Shown: positions 24,519 through 35,140 of the stretch, piece after piece | Position numbering within the stretch: the first letter of the stretch is position 1 | Layout of the letters: every line of letters begins with the position of its first letter | Assembly: GCF_900091725.1 (NCBI RefSeq) | Contig: NZ_FMBW01000043.1 | Location: 186,001 to 250,000, forward strand | Reading direction: 5' to 3' | Length of the DNA stretch: 64,000 nucleotides | Source of the DNA: Streptomyces sp. DvalAA-43 | GTDB taxonomy: Bacteria > Actinomycetota > Actinomycetes > Streptomycetales > Streptomycetaceae | Notes under the pieces: generated by a model | Told to the model about the DNA's origin: nothing | Database searches by the model: none | The model's input: only the letters and a program-made list of their open reading frames with translations | Translations under genes and position numbers: made by a program

Positions 24519-25970
24519 CTACTTGGCGCCGATCCAGCTCTCGATCGGGCTGAGCGCGAAGTACACGACGAACACGCCGGTCAGCACCCACATGAAGACG
24601 CCCACCTCACGGAATCTGCCCTGCGCCGCCTTGATCGCGGCGAAGGAGATCACTCCGGCGCCGACACCGGCGGTGATGGAGTACGTGAACGGCATCAGGG
24701 CCACGGTCAGGAAGACCGGCACGGCCACGGAGCGGTCGCTCCAGTCGACGTGCCGGGCGTTCTGCATCATCATCGCGCCGATCACGACCAGCGCGGCGGC
24801 GGCGATCGGCCCCGGCACGATCTGGGCGAGCGGGGTGAAGAACAGTCCGGCGGCGAAGAGCACACCGGTGACGACGGAGGACAGACCGGTGCGGGCGCCC
24901 TCGCCGACGCCGGTCGCCGACTCGATGAAGACGGTCTGCCCGGACGCCCCGGAGACGCCGCCGATCGCGCCGCCCGCGCCGTCGATGAACAGTGCCTTGG
25001 ACAGGCCTGGCATCCGGCCCTTGCTGTCGGCGAGCCCGGCCTCGGTGCCGACCCCGATGATGGTCGCCATCGCGTCGAAGAAGCCGGCCAGCACCAGGGT
25101 GAAGACGATCATGCCGACGGTCATGACGCCGATGTCGCCCCAGCCGCCGAACTCGACATGGCCGAAGAGTCCGAAGTCGGGCATCGATACCGCGCTGCCC
25201 TGGAGTTCGGGCGCGCTGCCACCCCATGCCTTGGGGCTGATGTCGGTGAGCGCGTTGACGATGACGGCGAGGACCGTGCCGACGACGATGCCGATCAGGA
25301 TCGCACCGGGCACATCGCGGGCCTGGAGCATGAAGATGAGCAGCAGGGTGACGCAGAAGAGCAGCACGGGCCAGCCGGACAGCTGCCCGCCGACGCCGAG
25401 CGTGACAGGAGCGCCCTTGCCGACGAAGCCCGCGTTGACCAGGCCGATCAGCGCGATGAACAGGCCGATGCCGATGGTGATGCCGTGCTTCAGGGCCAGG
25501 GGTATGGCGTTCATGATGATCTCGCGCAGCCCGGTGACGACCAGCAGCACGATCACGGCGCCGTACATCACGCACATGCCCATGGCCTGCGGCCAGGTCA
25601 TATGGGGTGCCACCTGGGTGGCGAGCACGCCGGAGACGGAGAGTCCCGCGGCGAGGGCGAGGGGAACCTTGCCGATGAAGCCCATCAGCAGGGTGGAGAC
25701 GGCGGCGGCCAGGGCGGTCGCCGTGATCAGCCCGGCGTGGCTGAGCCGGTGGCCCGCCGCGTCCGGCCCGGACAGCAGGAGCGGGTTGAGCAGGAGGATG
25801 TAGCACATCGCCATGAAGGTGGTGATGCCGCCGCGCACTTCGCGTGCGACGGTGGAGCCACGGTCGGAGATGTGGAAGTACCGGTCGAGCCAGGATCTTC
25901 CGGCGGGGACGCGCGAGCCGTTGCCCGCGTCCTCCGCTCCGGTCCTGGGCTCCACTGACTGCTGGGTCAT
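24519..25970 (-). CDS. NCS2 family purine permease (AzgA-like)
   Basis: A 483-residue membrane protein with about 13-14 hydrophobic segments. It shows the AzgA/NCS2 hallmarks GGITTFMAMCYILLLNP (helix 1, about residue 47), FDAMATIIGVG (about 310) and GASGQTVFIESATGVGEGART (about 345). AzgA-type proteins take up adenine, guanine, hypoxanthine or xanthine with protons. Between the xanthine-dehydrogenase genes and XdhC, it most likely supplies purine bases to that enzyme. The start ATG at 25970 gives MTQQSVEPRTG, with a hydrophilic N-terminus of normal length. Confidence 0.9.
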   Translation of the reverse strand: MTQQSVEPRTGAEDAGNGSRVPAGRSWLDRYFHISDRGSTVAREVRGGITTFMAMCYILLLNPLLLSGPDAAGHRLSHAGLITATALAAAVSTLLMGFIGKVPLALAAGLSVSGVLATQVAPHMTWPQAMGMCVMYGAVIVLLVVTGLREIIMNAIPLALKHGITIGIGLFIALIGLVNAGFVGKGAPVTLGVGGQLSGWPVLLFCVTLLLIFMLQARDVPGAILIGIVVGTVLAVIVNALTDISPKAWGGSAPELQGSAVSMPDFGLFGHVEFGGWGDIGVMTVGMIVFTLVLAGFFDAMATIIGVGTEAGLADSKGRMPGLSKALFIDGAGGAIGGVSGASGQTVFIESATGVGEGARTGLSSVVTGVLFAAGLFFTPLAQIVPGPIAAAALVVIGAMMMQNARHVDWSDRSVAVPVFLTVALMPFTYSITAGVGAGVISFAAIKAAQGRFREVGVFMWVLTGVFVVYFALSPIESWIGAK

Positions 25971-26334
25971 GATGCCTGACTCCCAAGGTTCACAGGGGCA
26001 CCCGCGATGAAGAATCGATATGCGGGATTTGGGATGACTGCGCTGGCTGCACGACCCGGGGGACGGCCCGAGGCGAACTGTTCATGCAGAGTGGAATGTG
26101 ACGGGTGAAGCGGTACGTACCGCAACCGCGTACGACGTGTGACATGTGACGTGGCACATCTGCGGCGCGGGGTGGTGCGGTACTGCGTGACTGCCGTACT
26201 GCTCAACTGCCGTACCGCGTGACTACGGTGCTGCGGTACGGCGGTACGGCAGGTTCTCCGGGCGGTGCGGGCGGCGGAAGTGTGACGTTCCCGGGAGGCA
26301 CGCACCGCCCGGAGGTTCCGGGTGGAGCCGTGGC
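25971..26334. promoter_or_regulatory. 364-base gap with a GTGTGACATGTGACGT element before the permease gene
   Basis: No gene is visible. GTGTGACAT (26137-26145) overlaps ATGTGACGT (26144-26152), and ATGTGAC recurs at 26097-26103. These resemble the word that repeats in the hydroxyproline region. A degenerate 16-bp tandem array lies at 26177-26240. The gap separates the dehydrogenase genes from the permease, so the permease and xdhC-like genes probably have their own promoter here. Confidence 0.45.
26177..26240. repeat. Degenerate 16-bp tandem repeat, four units
   Basis: GCGGTACTGCGTGACT (26177-26192), GCCGTACTGCTCAACT (26193-26208), GCCGTACCGCGTGACT (26209-26224) and the more diverged ACGGTGCTGCGGTACG (26225-26240) follow head to tail in the gap upstream of the purine permease. 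Confidence 0.75.
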
Positions 26335-28719
<2,385 letters not shown>

Positions 28720-28721
28720 CG

Positions 28722-29315
28722 TCAGACCGTTTCTTCCGCGCGGGCGGCCGCGAGGCGGACCGCGTCGAGGATCTTCTCGTAGCCGGTGCAGCGGCAGAGG
28801 TTGCCGGAGAGCGCCTCGCGGATGTCCGCGTCGGACGGTTCCGGGTTGCGTTCCAGCAGTTCGTCGGCGGCGACCAGCAGGCCGGGGGTGCAGAAGCCGC
28901 ACTGGACAGCTCCGGCGTCGATGAACGCCTGCTGGATCGGGGCGAGTTCACCGCCCTCCCGGCTCTCCTCGCTGCTCGGCCTCGCCTCCCACCGACGGGC
29001 CTCGTCGAGCGCGGTGCCGCAGGCGCCCGGGGCGCAGCCGCTGCCGGGGTGCCGCTCGGACCGGTGGGCGGCGAAGTCGGCGAGGCCCTCCACCGTGACG
29101 ACCTCGCGCCCCTCCACCTGGCCCGCCGCGACCAGGCAGGAGCAGACCGGCACACCGTCCAGGCGGACCGTGCAGGAGCCGCACTCGCCCTGTTCGCAGG
29201 CGTTCTTCGAGCCGGGCAGGCCCATCCGCTCGCGCAGCACGTAGAGGAGGGACTCGCCCTCCCAGACGTCGTCCGCCTCGTGCCTGCGGCCGTTGACCGT
29301 GAAATTGACGCGCAT
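28722..29315 (-). CDS. Xanthine dehydrogenase [2Fe-2S] subunit
   Basis: A 197-residue subunit with two [2Fe-2S] clusters. The plant-ferredoxin-type cluster is CEQGECGSCTVRLDGVPVC (about residues 40-58). The helical cluster is CGFCTPG (about 139) with CRCTGYEKI (about 172). It moves electrons from the molybdenum site to FAD. Compared with the usual 155-170 residues, it has an extra stretch of about 35 residues between the two clusters (around 88-122), with two further cysteines (SGCAPGACG). It starts two bases after the FAD subunit stop (TGATCATG). Confidence 0.9.
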   Translation of the reverse strand: MRVNFTVNGRRHEADDVWEGESLLYVLRERMGLPGSKNACEQGECGSCTVRLDGVPVCSCLVAAGQVEGREVVTVEGLADFAAHRSERHPGSGCAPGACGTALDEARRWEARPSSEESREGGELAPIQQAFIDAGAVQCGFCTPGLLVAADELLERNPEPSDADIREALSGNLCRCTGYEKILDAVRLAAARAEETV

Positions 29316-29317
29316 GA

Positions 29318-30208
29318 TCAGGCAGCTCCTTCGGTGCTGCGGCCGTTGCCGCGGTACGACTCCCAGGTCCAGCCGAGCGTGCGGCGGGCCATGATCCCCA
29401 CCGCGTGCCGGCGGTAGCTCGCGGTGCCGCGCACGTCGTCGATGGGGTTGCAGGCACCGGCGGCGAGCGTGGCGAACTGCTTGGCGATGGACGGGGTGAT
29501 GATCGTCCGGCTGTCCCAGAAGCCGCCCTCCTCCAGCGCGGCGTCCAGGAATTCCTCGGCCTCCTTCGCCCGTACGGGGGTGGGGGCGGCGGAGCCGATG
29601 CCGGTGCGCACCGTGCGGCTCTCGGGGTGCAGGGCCAGGCCGAAGGCGCAGACGGCGATGACCATCGCGTTGCGGGTCCCGACCTTGGAGTACTGCTGGG
29701 GCCCGTCGGCCTTCTTGATGTGCACGGCCCGGATCAGCTCGTCCGGTGCGAGGGCGTTGCGCTTGACGCCGGTGTAGAAGGCGTCGATCGGGATCATCCT
29801 GGTCCCGCGGACGGATGCGGCCTCGACCTCGGCGCCCGCGGCGAGCAGGGCCGGGTGGGCGTCCCCGGCGGGCGAGGCGGTGCCCAGGTTGCCGCCGACG
29901 CCGCCGCGGTTGCGGATCTGGGGCGAGGCGACGGTGTGCGAGGCGAGCGCCAGTCCGGGCAGCTCGGCCCGCAGGTGCTCCATGATGTGGCTGTACGGGA
30001 CGGAGGCGCCGAGCCGTACGGTCTCCTGGCCCACCTCCCATTCGGTCAGGTCTCCGATGCGGTTCAGGTCCAGGAGGTACTCGGGCCGGCGGTGGTCGAA
30101 GTTGATCTCGACCATCACATCGGTGCCACCCGCGATGGGCACAGCCGTCGGGTGCTCGGCCTTGGCGGCGAGCGCCTCCTCCCAGCTGGCGGGGCGAAGG
30201 AAGTCCAT
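29318..30208 (-). CDS. Xanthine dehydrogenase FAD-binding subunit
   Basis: A 296-residue FAD subunit of the molybdopterin-dehydrogenase type (CO dehydrogenase medium-chain fold). It shows VPIAGGTDVMVEINF (FAD loop, about residue 23), IRNRGGVGGNLGTASPAGD (about 98) and the C-terminal CO_deh_flav_C domain (AVCAFGLALHPESRTVRTGIG). It is the first gene of the three-subunit operon and is transcribed divergently from the PucR regulator. The length is normal (about 290). Electrons would go on to NAD. Confidence 0.9.
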   Translation of the reverse strand: MDFLRPASWEEALAAKAEHPTAVPIAGGTDVMVEINFDHRRPEYLLDLNRIGDLTEWEVGQETVRLGASVPYSHIMEHLRAELPGLALASHTVASPQIRNRGGVGGNLGTASPAGDAHPALLAAGAEVEAASVRGTRMIPIDAFYTGVKRNALAPDELIRAVHIKKADGPQQYSKVGTRNAMVIAVCAFGLALHPESRTVRTGIGSAAPTPVRAKEAEEFLDAALEEGGFWDSRTIITPSIAKQFATLAAGACNPIDDVRGTASYRRHAVGIMARRTLGWTWESYRGNGRSTEGAA

Positions 30209-30468
30209 GAGTGGCTCTCTTCTTCTGGATCGGGTCGTTCACGGGGGGCGGGGTGCGGCCGGCCCTCGGCTCTGGCGTTCATATGTTGTTAACGCGCTGT
30301 GGGGCCAAGTACACAAGCCGTGCTCCACCCGGTGCAGTCACCGAAACCATGAAGGAGTTGGCTGGTCGATCTCCTCGTCTTGTAGATTCGAACGAATGGC
30401 GGGGGTCGGTAACCTCACCGCAATACCCAGTTTTCACCCGCACCAACGAAAGAGATCGGCGGCGACGA
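30209..30468. promoter_or_regulatory. Divergent control region between the dehydrogenase operon and pucR-like gene
   Basis: The gap is relatively AT-rich. Candidate sites are GCGTT (30275-30279) facing AACGC (30291-30295) around CATATGTTGTT, and ATTCGAACGAAT (30386-30397), two 5-base arms around AA. Either could bind the PucR-type regulator. No terminator is expected or seen. Confidence 0.45.
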
Positions 30469-32214
30469 ATGCGGCTGCGCGCACTGCTGGAGACCGACGC
30501 GCTGGGCCTGCGGCTGCTCGGCGGCGAGGACGAGCTGGACCGCTCCGTCCGTGGCGTGATGACCACCGACCTGCGGGATCCCAGCCGCTACCTGTCGGGC
30601 GGCGAGCTGGTCCTCACGGGCCTGGCCTGGCGCCGGGACGCGGCGGACTCGGAGCCGTTCGTACGGATCCTGGCGGGGGCCGGGGTGGCCGGGCTCGCGG
30701 CCGGCGAGGCGGAGCTCGGCGACATCCCCGGCGATCTGGTGGCCGCCTGCGCCCAGTACCGGCTGCCGCTCTTCGCCGTCCATGAGACCGTCGCGTTCGC
30801 AACGATCACCGAACATGTGGTCCGCCAGGTGTCCGGCGAGCGGGCGGGCGATCTGGCCGCGGTCGTGGACCGGCACCGCAGACTCATGACCTCGGGCCCG
30901 ACGGGCGGCGGCCCCGAGGTGGTCCTCGATCTGCTCGGATCCGACCTCGACCTGCACGCCTGGGTGCTCTCCCCCACCGGCCGGCAGATCGCGGGCGCCG
31001 GTGAAACGTCACTGCCCGGACCGGTCGGCGCGGCGCTGGCCGGCCACCATCTGGCCGCCACCCGCACCGGCCGCCGGGCCCCGCACCGGGCCACGGTCGA
31101 CGGCACCGCGTATTCGCTCTTCCCGATCCGGAACACCGGCCGCGGCGCCCTCCCTGCCTCCCGCGATGTCCGCGAGTCGGTGCTCTCGGACTGGCTGCTG
31201 GCGGTCGAGGCGGACGCGAGCGACTGGCCGTCGGCCCGGCTGGACCTCCTCCAGGGCGTCACCCAGCTGATCGCCGTCGAACGGGACCGGCGCGACGCGG
31301 CCCGTACGGTACGCCGCAGGCTCGCCCAGGAGGTCCTGGAGCTGGTCCAGACGGGCGCCCCGCCCGCCGAGATCGCCGCCAGACTGCGGGTCGCGGCCCC
31401 GGTGCTGCTGCCGGGCCTCGGGACGGCGCCGCACTGGCAGGTCGTGGTGGCCCGGGTCGAGTGGGGCGGCACGGAGGGCCGGACCGCCGCCGGGACCCCG
31501 GCGGGCCCCGGTCCCGATGTCGCGGGCGGCCCGGTCGCCCAGGCCCTGCTGGAGGAGATCCTGGTCGACCCCGCGGTCACCGGCCCCGACTCGGCGGACC
31601 GGATCGCGGTCGCCCACACGGGCGAGGAGGCCGTCGCCCTCGTACCGCTGCCGGCCGTGACCGCGCCGGCCCGGGACGCCGGGCCGGACGCCGCGCGCGC
31701 CGAGGCCGACGAGGATCCCGCGCTGCACGCCGATGTGCTGCTCGCGGCGGTCCGTGAACCGCTCTCCGCGGGCCTCGCCGACGACGGCCGGCTGACCCTG
31801 GGTGTCAGCGCGGCCGTCCACTCGCCCGAAGGGCTGCGCGGCGCCCTGGAGGAGGCCCGGCACGCGCGCCGGGTGGCGGCGGCCCGCCCCGGCCGGGTCT
31901 GCGCGGCCGGACATCACGAGCTGGCCTCGCACGTGCTGCTGCTGCCGTTCGTACCCGACGACGTGCGCCGCGCGTTCACCGCACGCCTGCTCGACCCGCT
32001 GCGCGACTACGACCGGCGCCACCGCGCGGAGCTGATCCCGACGCTGGAGGCGTTCCTGGACTGCGACGGTTCGTGGACCCGCTGCGCGGCCCGGCTCCAT
32101 CTGCACGTCAACACGTTGCGCTACCGGGTCGGGCGAATCGAGCAGTTGACGGGGCGTGACCTTTCGCGCCTGGAGGACAAGCTCGATTTCTTCCTCGCCC
32201 TGCGTATGAGCTGA
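30469..32214 (+). CDS. PucR family transcriptional regulator of purine catabolism
   Basis: A 581-residue protein with an N-terminal PucR purine-catabolism domain (LETDALGLRLLGGEDELDR through about 125), a central GGDEF-like CdaR-type domain (about 300-470) and the C-terminal HTH_30 domain (LEAFLDCDGSWTRCAARLHL, then HVNTLRYRVGRIEQLTGRDL, ending about 575). PucR regulators sense purine breakdown products and control xanthine and allantoin genes. It is divergent from the xanthine-dehydrogenase operon, which is the likely target. I chose the ATG at 30469; the open frame to 30211 covers the control region and is unlike the family. Confidence 0.88.
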   Translation: MRLRALLETDALGLRLLGGEDELDRSVRGVMTTDLRDPSRYLSGGELVLTGLAWRRDAADSEPFVRILAGAGVAGLAAGEAELGDIPGDLVAACAQYRLPLFAVHETVAFATITEHVVRQVSGERAGDLAAVVDRHRRLMTSGPTGGGPEVVLDLLGSDLDLHAWVLSPTGRQIAGAGETSLPGPVGAALAGHHLAATRTGRRAPHRATVDGTAYSLFPIRNTGRGALPASRDVRESVLSDWLLAVEADASDWPSARLDLLQGVTQLIAVERDRRDAARTVRRRLAQEVLELVQTGAPPAEIAARLRVAAPVLLPGLGTAPHWQVVVARVEWGGTEGRTAAGTPAGPGPDVAGGPVAQALLEEILVDPAVTGPDSADRIAVAHTGEEAVALVPLPAVTAPARDAGPDAARAEADEDPALHADVLLAAVREPLSAGLADDGRLTLGVSAAVHSPEGLRGALEEARHARRVAAARPGRVCAAGHHELASHVLLLPFVPDDVRRAFTARLLDPLRDYDRRHRAELIPTLEAFLDCDGSWTRCAARLHLHVNTLRYRVGRIEQLTGRDLSRLEDKLDFFLALRMS

Positions 32215-32255
32215 TTTCCGGGCCTTGTCACGGCCGTTGGCCGCTCCACTCGTTT

Positions 32256-32269
32256 GTGAAATCTTTCAC
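32256..32269. promoter_or_regulatory. Operator-like dyad GTGAAATCTTTCAC
   Basis: GTGAAA and TTTCAC form a perfect 6+2+6 dyad in the 147-base gap before the TPR-like gene. Such a site could bind a dimeric repressor; no partner is identified. Confidence 0.35.
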
Positions 32270-32361
32270 CTGAGAGGGAACGACCCCTTGGCCCGGCGTG
32301 CCGATCCGTGCTGAGATGCCGCCAGACCCAACAGCTCGATGGCGCGCTCGGGGAGGGCAAT

Positions 32362-33162
32362 GTGGCGCATACCGCCATGTCTGGTTCCGGAACGACAGCA
32401 GATGACGATCCGCCGCTCCAGACAGCGGTATGGCGGCTGCGGTCACGCGCCTGCTGGACGGACGCCGCGGCCCTGCTCGAACCCGGCGCCCTCATCGACC
32501 CGGCCGCCGCGCTCCAGCGGACCGCCCTGCTGACCGAGCGGTGCCTGTACACCGGAGAGGGCTGGACGGACGCCGAGGACGCGTTGCGTACCGCGGAGGC
32601 GCTGGCCCACGACGACGACGAACGCGGGGCGGCCGCGTGCGAACGCGGCCATCTGGCGTACGCGTCGACACTCCTGGGGGTACGCGACCGGGCCGACGAG
32701 GCCAGTGTCGCGCTGAGCCGGTCCGCCGCGCTGCTCGCCCCGTCCGCGCCGGGCCGGCCGCTGCTGGACTTCCGGCGGGGTCTGATGGCGCAGAACATCG
32801 CCGACTCCCCGGAGGCCGCGCGCGCCGCGTACCGCAGGGCCCACGCCGGGGCCACCGCCCAGGGCGACGCACTGCTGCTCTCCTCCACCTGGCGCCATCT
32901 CGCCCTGCTCTCCCTGCGCGAGGGCGAGCTGGCCGAGGCCCGGCACGGCTTCGCGGAGTCGCTGCGGATAAGGGAGGAGCTGGGCTATCTGATCGGTACG
33001 GCTCCGGCCCTCATCGCCCTCGCCGACTCCGAGCCGGAACCCGAGCTGGCGAACCGGCTGCGCGCCGAGGCGGGCCGCCTGTTCCGGCTGCTCGGGGGCG
33101 TACCGACCTGGCTGGCGCCGCATCTGGACCCGCCCCCCGCGGAGACGGCCGAGGCCAACTGA
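32362..33162 (+). CDS. Unknown TPR-like helical protein
   Basis: I do not recognise a named family. The 266-residue product is Ala/Leu/Arg-rich and almost entirely helical. Repeated A-x-x-x-x-A patterns (ALRTAEALAHDDDERGAAA, AARAAYRRAHAGATAQGDAL, ARHGFAESLRIREELGYLIG) suggest three to five tetratricopeptide-like hairpins. No signal peptide or membrane segment is visible. The GTG at 32362 follows GGGAGGG and is my choice; the ATG at 32377 is an alternative. It is convergent with the GntR gene at 33205 across a strong stem-loop. Confidence 0.55.
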   Translation: MAHTAMSGSGTTADDDPPLQTAVWRLRSRACWTDAAALLEPGALIDPAAALQRTALLTERCLYTGEGWTDAEDALRTAEALAHDDDERGAAACERGHLAYASTLLGVRDRADEASVALSRSAALLAPSAPGRPLLDFRRGLMAQNIADSPEAARAAYRRAHAGATAQGDALLLSSTWRHLALLSLREGELAEARHGFAESLRIREELGYLIGTAPALIALADSEPEPELANRLRAEAGRLFRLLGGVPTWLAPHLDPPPAETAEAN

Positions 33163-33194
33163 GCGGCCCCGGGCCCGGCAGCGGGTCCGGGGCG
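33163..33194. terminator. Bidirectional stem-loop between convergent genes
   Basis: CGGCCCCGGGCCCG (33164-33177) can pair with CGGGTCCGGGGCG (33182-33194) with one G-T wobble and a small bulge, around a 4-base loop. It lies between the TPR-like gene and the GntR gene. Confidence 0.6.
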
Positions 33195-33204
33195 CCGCTC
33201 CCGG

Positions 33205-34041
33205 TCAGCCCTCGGCGCCGGTGAAGTGTTCCCGGACGAGCGACTGCACGACGGGCAGGTCCTGGGCGATCAGCGCGTCGAGCAGGGCGGTGTGCTCGGC
33301 GGCGTCGGCGAGGAGGTCGGCGCGGCGGGTGGCGGGGTTGCTCTCCAGCGGCCACTGGGAACGGCGGTGCAGGTCGTCGGCGACCATCACCAGCTGCTCA
33401 TTGCCGCAGAGCGCGAGGACCGCACCGTGGAAGGCCCGGTCGGACTCGGCGTAGCTCGCCCGGTCGCCGACGGCCGCGGCGGCCACCGTGGCGTCGGCCA
33501 GCGGGCGCAGGGCGCACCAGGCGCCGGGCGGGACGGTACGGGCCAGCCGCAGCATCACGGGGACCTCGATCAGGGCCCGTACCTCGGCCAGCTCGGCGAG
33601 TTCGCGGGGGCCCCGTTCGGACACCCGGAACCCCCGGTTCGGCACGACCTCGACCGCGCCCTCGATGGCCAGCCGCTGCATCGCCTCGCGCACCGGTGTG
33701 GCGGAGACCCCGAACCGGGCGCCGAGGGCCGGGGCCGAATAGACCTGCCCCGGAACGAGCCGGCCGTCGACCAGGGCCGCGCGCAGCGCCTCCAGGATCT
33801 GGCCGCGCACGGAGTGCCGCTGCACCGGCGCGCGCGGGGCGGGCGGCTCGCTGTGGGTGTGCTCACCACGGGCCTGTTCGGGCACCCGGACGACCGCCGG
33901 GACGGTCGCGGGCGCGGCGGTCCCGAACGCCTCACCTGCCCTGCCCTGCTCCACTCGGACCTCCTCGGCCTGCCGTGGGCGCGGCTCGCGTGCACCATGC
34001 CCCTTGTGCACGATAGGCGCAGGACGCTGCAGTTCAAACAT
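33205..34041 (-). CDS. GntR family regulator with FCD domain
   Basis: A 278-residue regulator with an unusual 70-residue Pro/Ala/Arg-rich N-terminal extension. The winged helix spans about 75-135 (SVRGQILEALRAALVDG, YSAPALGARFGVSATPVREA, NRGFRVSE) and the FCD ligand domain about 150-270. Its DNA-reading helix is almost identical to that of the hydroxyproline-region regulator at 42367-43095. FCD proteins bind small acids, often with a metal ion. I chose the ATG at 34041; the frame extends upstream, but only through the iron box. The start lies beside an iron-box element shared with the FhuF-like gene, so it may also be iron-controlled. Confidence 0.82.
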   Translation of the reverse strand: MFELQRPAPIVHKGHGAREPRPRQAEEVRVEQGRAGEAFGTAAPATVPAVVRVPEQARGEHTHSEPPAPRAPVQRHSVRGQILEALRAALVDGRLVPGQVYSAPALGARFGVSATPVREAMQRLAIEGAVEVVPNRGFRVSERGPRELAELAEVRALIEVPVMLRLARTVPPGAWCALRPLADATVAAAAVGDRASYAESDRAFHGAVLALCGNEQLVMVADDLHRRSQWPLESNPATRRADLLADAAEHTALLDALIAQDLPVVQSLVREHFTGAEG

Positions 34042-34054
34042 CGATCCGGTCGGG

Positions 34055-34073
34055 TAAGGTAAGGCTAACCTGC
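34055..34073. promoter_or_regulatory. Iron box (DmdR/IdeR-type operator)
   Basis: AAGGTAAGGCTAACCT (34056-34071) matches 14 of 15 positions of the DtxR/IdeR/DmdR core AGGTTAGGCTAACCT. It is centred about 37 bases before the FhuF-like start and about 22 bases before the divergent GntR start, the right place to repress both when iron is plentiful. The match is to the consensus as I remember it. Confidence 0.8.
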
Positions 34074-34100
34074 AAACGGTCGCGATTCGGTGGTCCCTGC

Positions 34101-34949
34101 ATGACACTCCCCGCCCTGCTTCCCGGCACCACGGCGTCCGCCGTGACGGACGCCTACGCACGCCTCGCCGAGGTCTTCCCGGGGCTGCGCGCACAGGTGC
34201 TGACGGACGGCGAGACCGCCCCGGACGGCGCCGGCTGGGTGGGTGCGCACGAGCTCGCGGCGGGGGGCGCGGCGCTCGACACCTTCCTCTCCTGGGACCA
34301 CGCCCAGGTGGTACGGGACTACGGGCAGGAGCCCCGTCCGGACGTGGTCGCCAGCTTCGGACTGCACCGCTATGCCTGGCCCGCCTGCCTGCTGGTGACG
34401 GTGCCCTGGTTCCTGCACCGGCGGGTGCCCCGGATCCCCGTCGAGGACGTGACGTTCCAGCGGGCGCTGGGGCACCTGACCCTCCGGGTGCGGGAATTCG
34501 CCTGTCTGCCGGACGACCCGGCCGCCGTGCTGCCGGGCGCCCGCGTGGTGCCCGACGAGGCGGCGCTGCGGGCCGAGGTGCTCGCGGCGGTGGCCGACCA
34601 CATCGGCCCGGTGCTCGACGGCTTCGGCCCCCGGATGCGGCGCCGCGGGCGTGCGCTGTGGGGCATGGCTACGGACGAGGTCGTCGAGGGGCTCTGGTAC
34701 ATCGCCCATCTGCTCGGCGAGGAGCGGCGGGCCATGGCCGAGCTGGAGGCGCTCCTGCCGGGCACCACGAAGCCGTACGTCGGCACCGCGGGCTTCCGTG
34801 AACTGACCGGGCCGAACGGCGAGACGCTGCCCACCCGCGACCGGGCGAGCTGCTGTCTCTTCTACACTCTGCGCCCCGAGGACACCTGCGTCACCTGCCC
34901 GCGTACCTGTGATGCCGACCGGGTACGGAAGCTGACGCCCGCTCACTGA
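34101..34949 (+). CDS. FhuF-like ferric-siderophore reductase ([2Fe-2S])
   Basis: A 282-residue cytoplasmic protein with the FhuF C-terminal signature: two adjacent cysteines (SCCLFYTL, about 253), ten residues on a Cys (EDTCVTC), then CPRTC. This gives the C-C-x10-C-x2-C arrangement that binds the [2Fe-2S] cluster. FhuF proteins reduce iron bound to hydroxamate siderophores such as ferrioxamine so that it is released in the cell. An iron box 30 bases upstream supports the assignment. The start ATG at 34101 has no strong ribosome-binding site. No siderophore transport genes are adjacent. Confidence 0.85.
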   Translation: MTLPALLPGTTASAVTDAYARLAEVFPGLRAQVLTDGETAPDGAGWVGAHELAAGGAALDTFLSWDHAQVVRDYGQEPRPDVVASFGLHRYAWPACLLVTVPWFLHRRVPRIPVEDVTFQRALGHLTLRVREFACLPDDPAAVLPGARVVPDEAALRAEVLAAVADHIGPVLDGFGPRMRRRGRALWGMATDEVVEGLWYIAHLLGEERRAMAELEALLPGTTKPYVGTAGFRELTGPNGETLPTRDRASCCLFYTLRPEDTCVTCPRTCDADRVRKLTPAH

Positions 34950-35064
34950 TCAACACCGCCCGAGCGAGTAGTACAATTCGAACGCAACTCATCGGCCGCG
35001 TGCGGGCATTCGAGCTGATGCCGGTCATCCGTACGCCGTGCCGACCCAATGGCGTTCTCTTGCC

Positions 35065-35095
35065 CCGAAACCCCCTGTGCATGATGGGGTTTCGG
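35065..35095 (+). terminator. Stem-loop between the fhuF-like and DUF2637 genes
   Basis: CCGAAACCCC (35065-35074) pairs perfectly with GGGGTTTCGG (35086-35095) around an 11-base loop, and TTGCC/GGCAA can extend it past a 2-base bulge. No T run follows. It may end the upstream transcript or form part of the DUF2637 leader, 45 bases before that start. Confidence 0.55.
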
Positions 35096-35140
35096 CAATC
35101 ATGGCGCCCGAAATGCCCTACGCAATGCAAGGGACCGCGC

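Noticed and set aside
32262..32340. TPP-riboswitch-like words (two CTGAGA and ACCCCTT) before the TPR-like gene
   Set aside because: The conserved GAACCTGAT core and the P1/P2 stems of a THI element are absent, and the downstream gene has no thiamin link.
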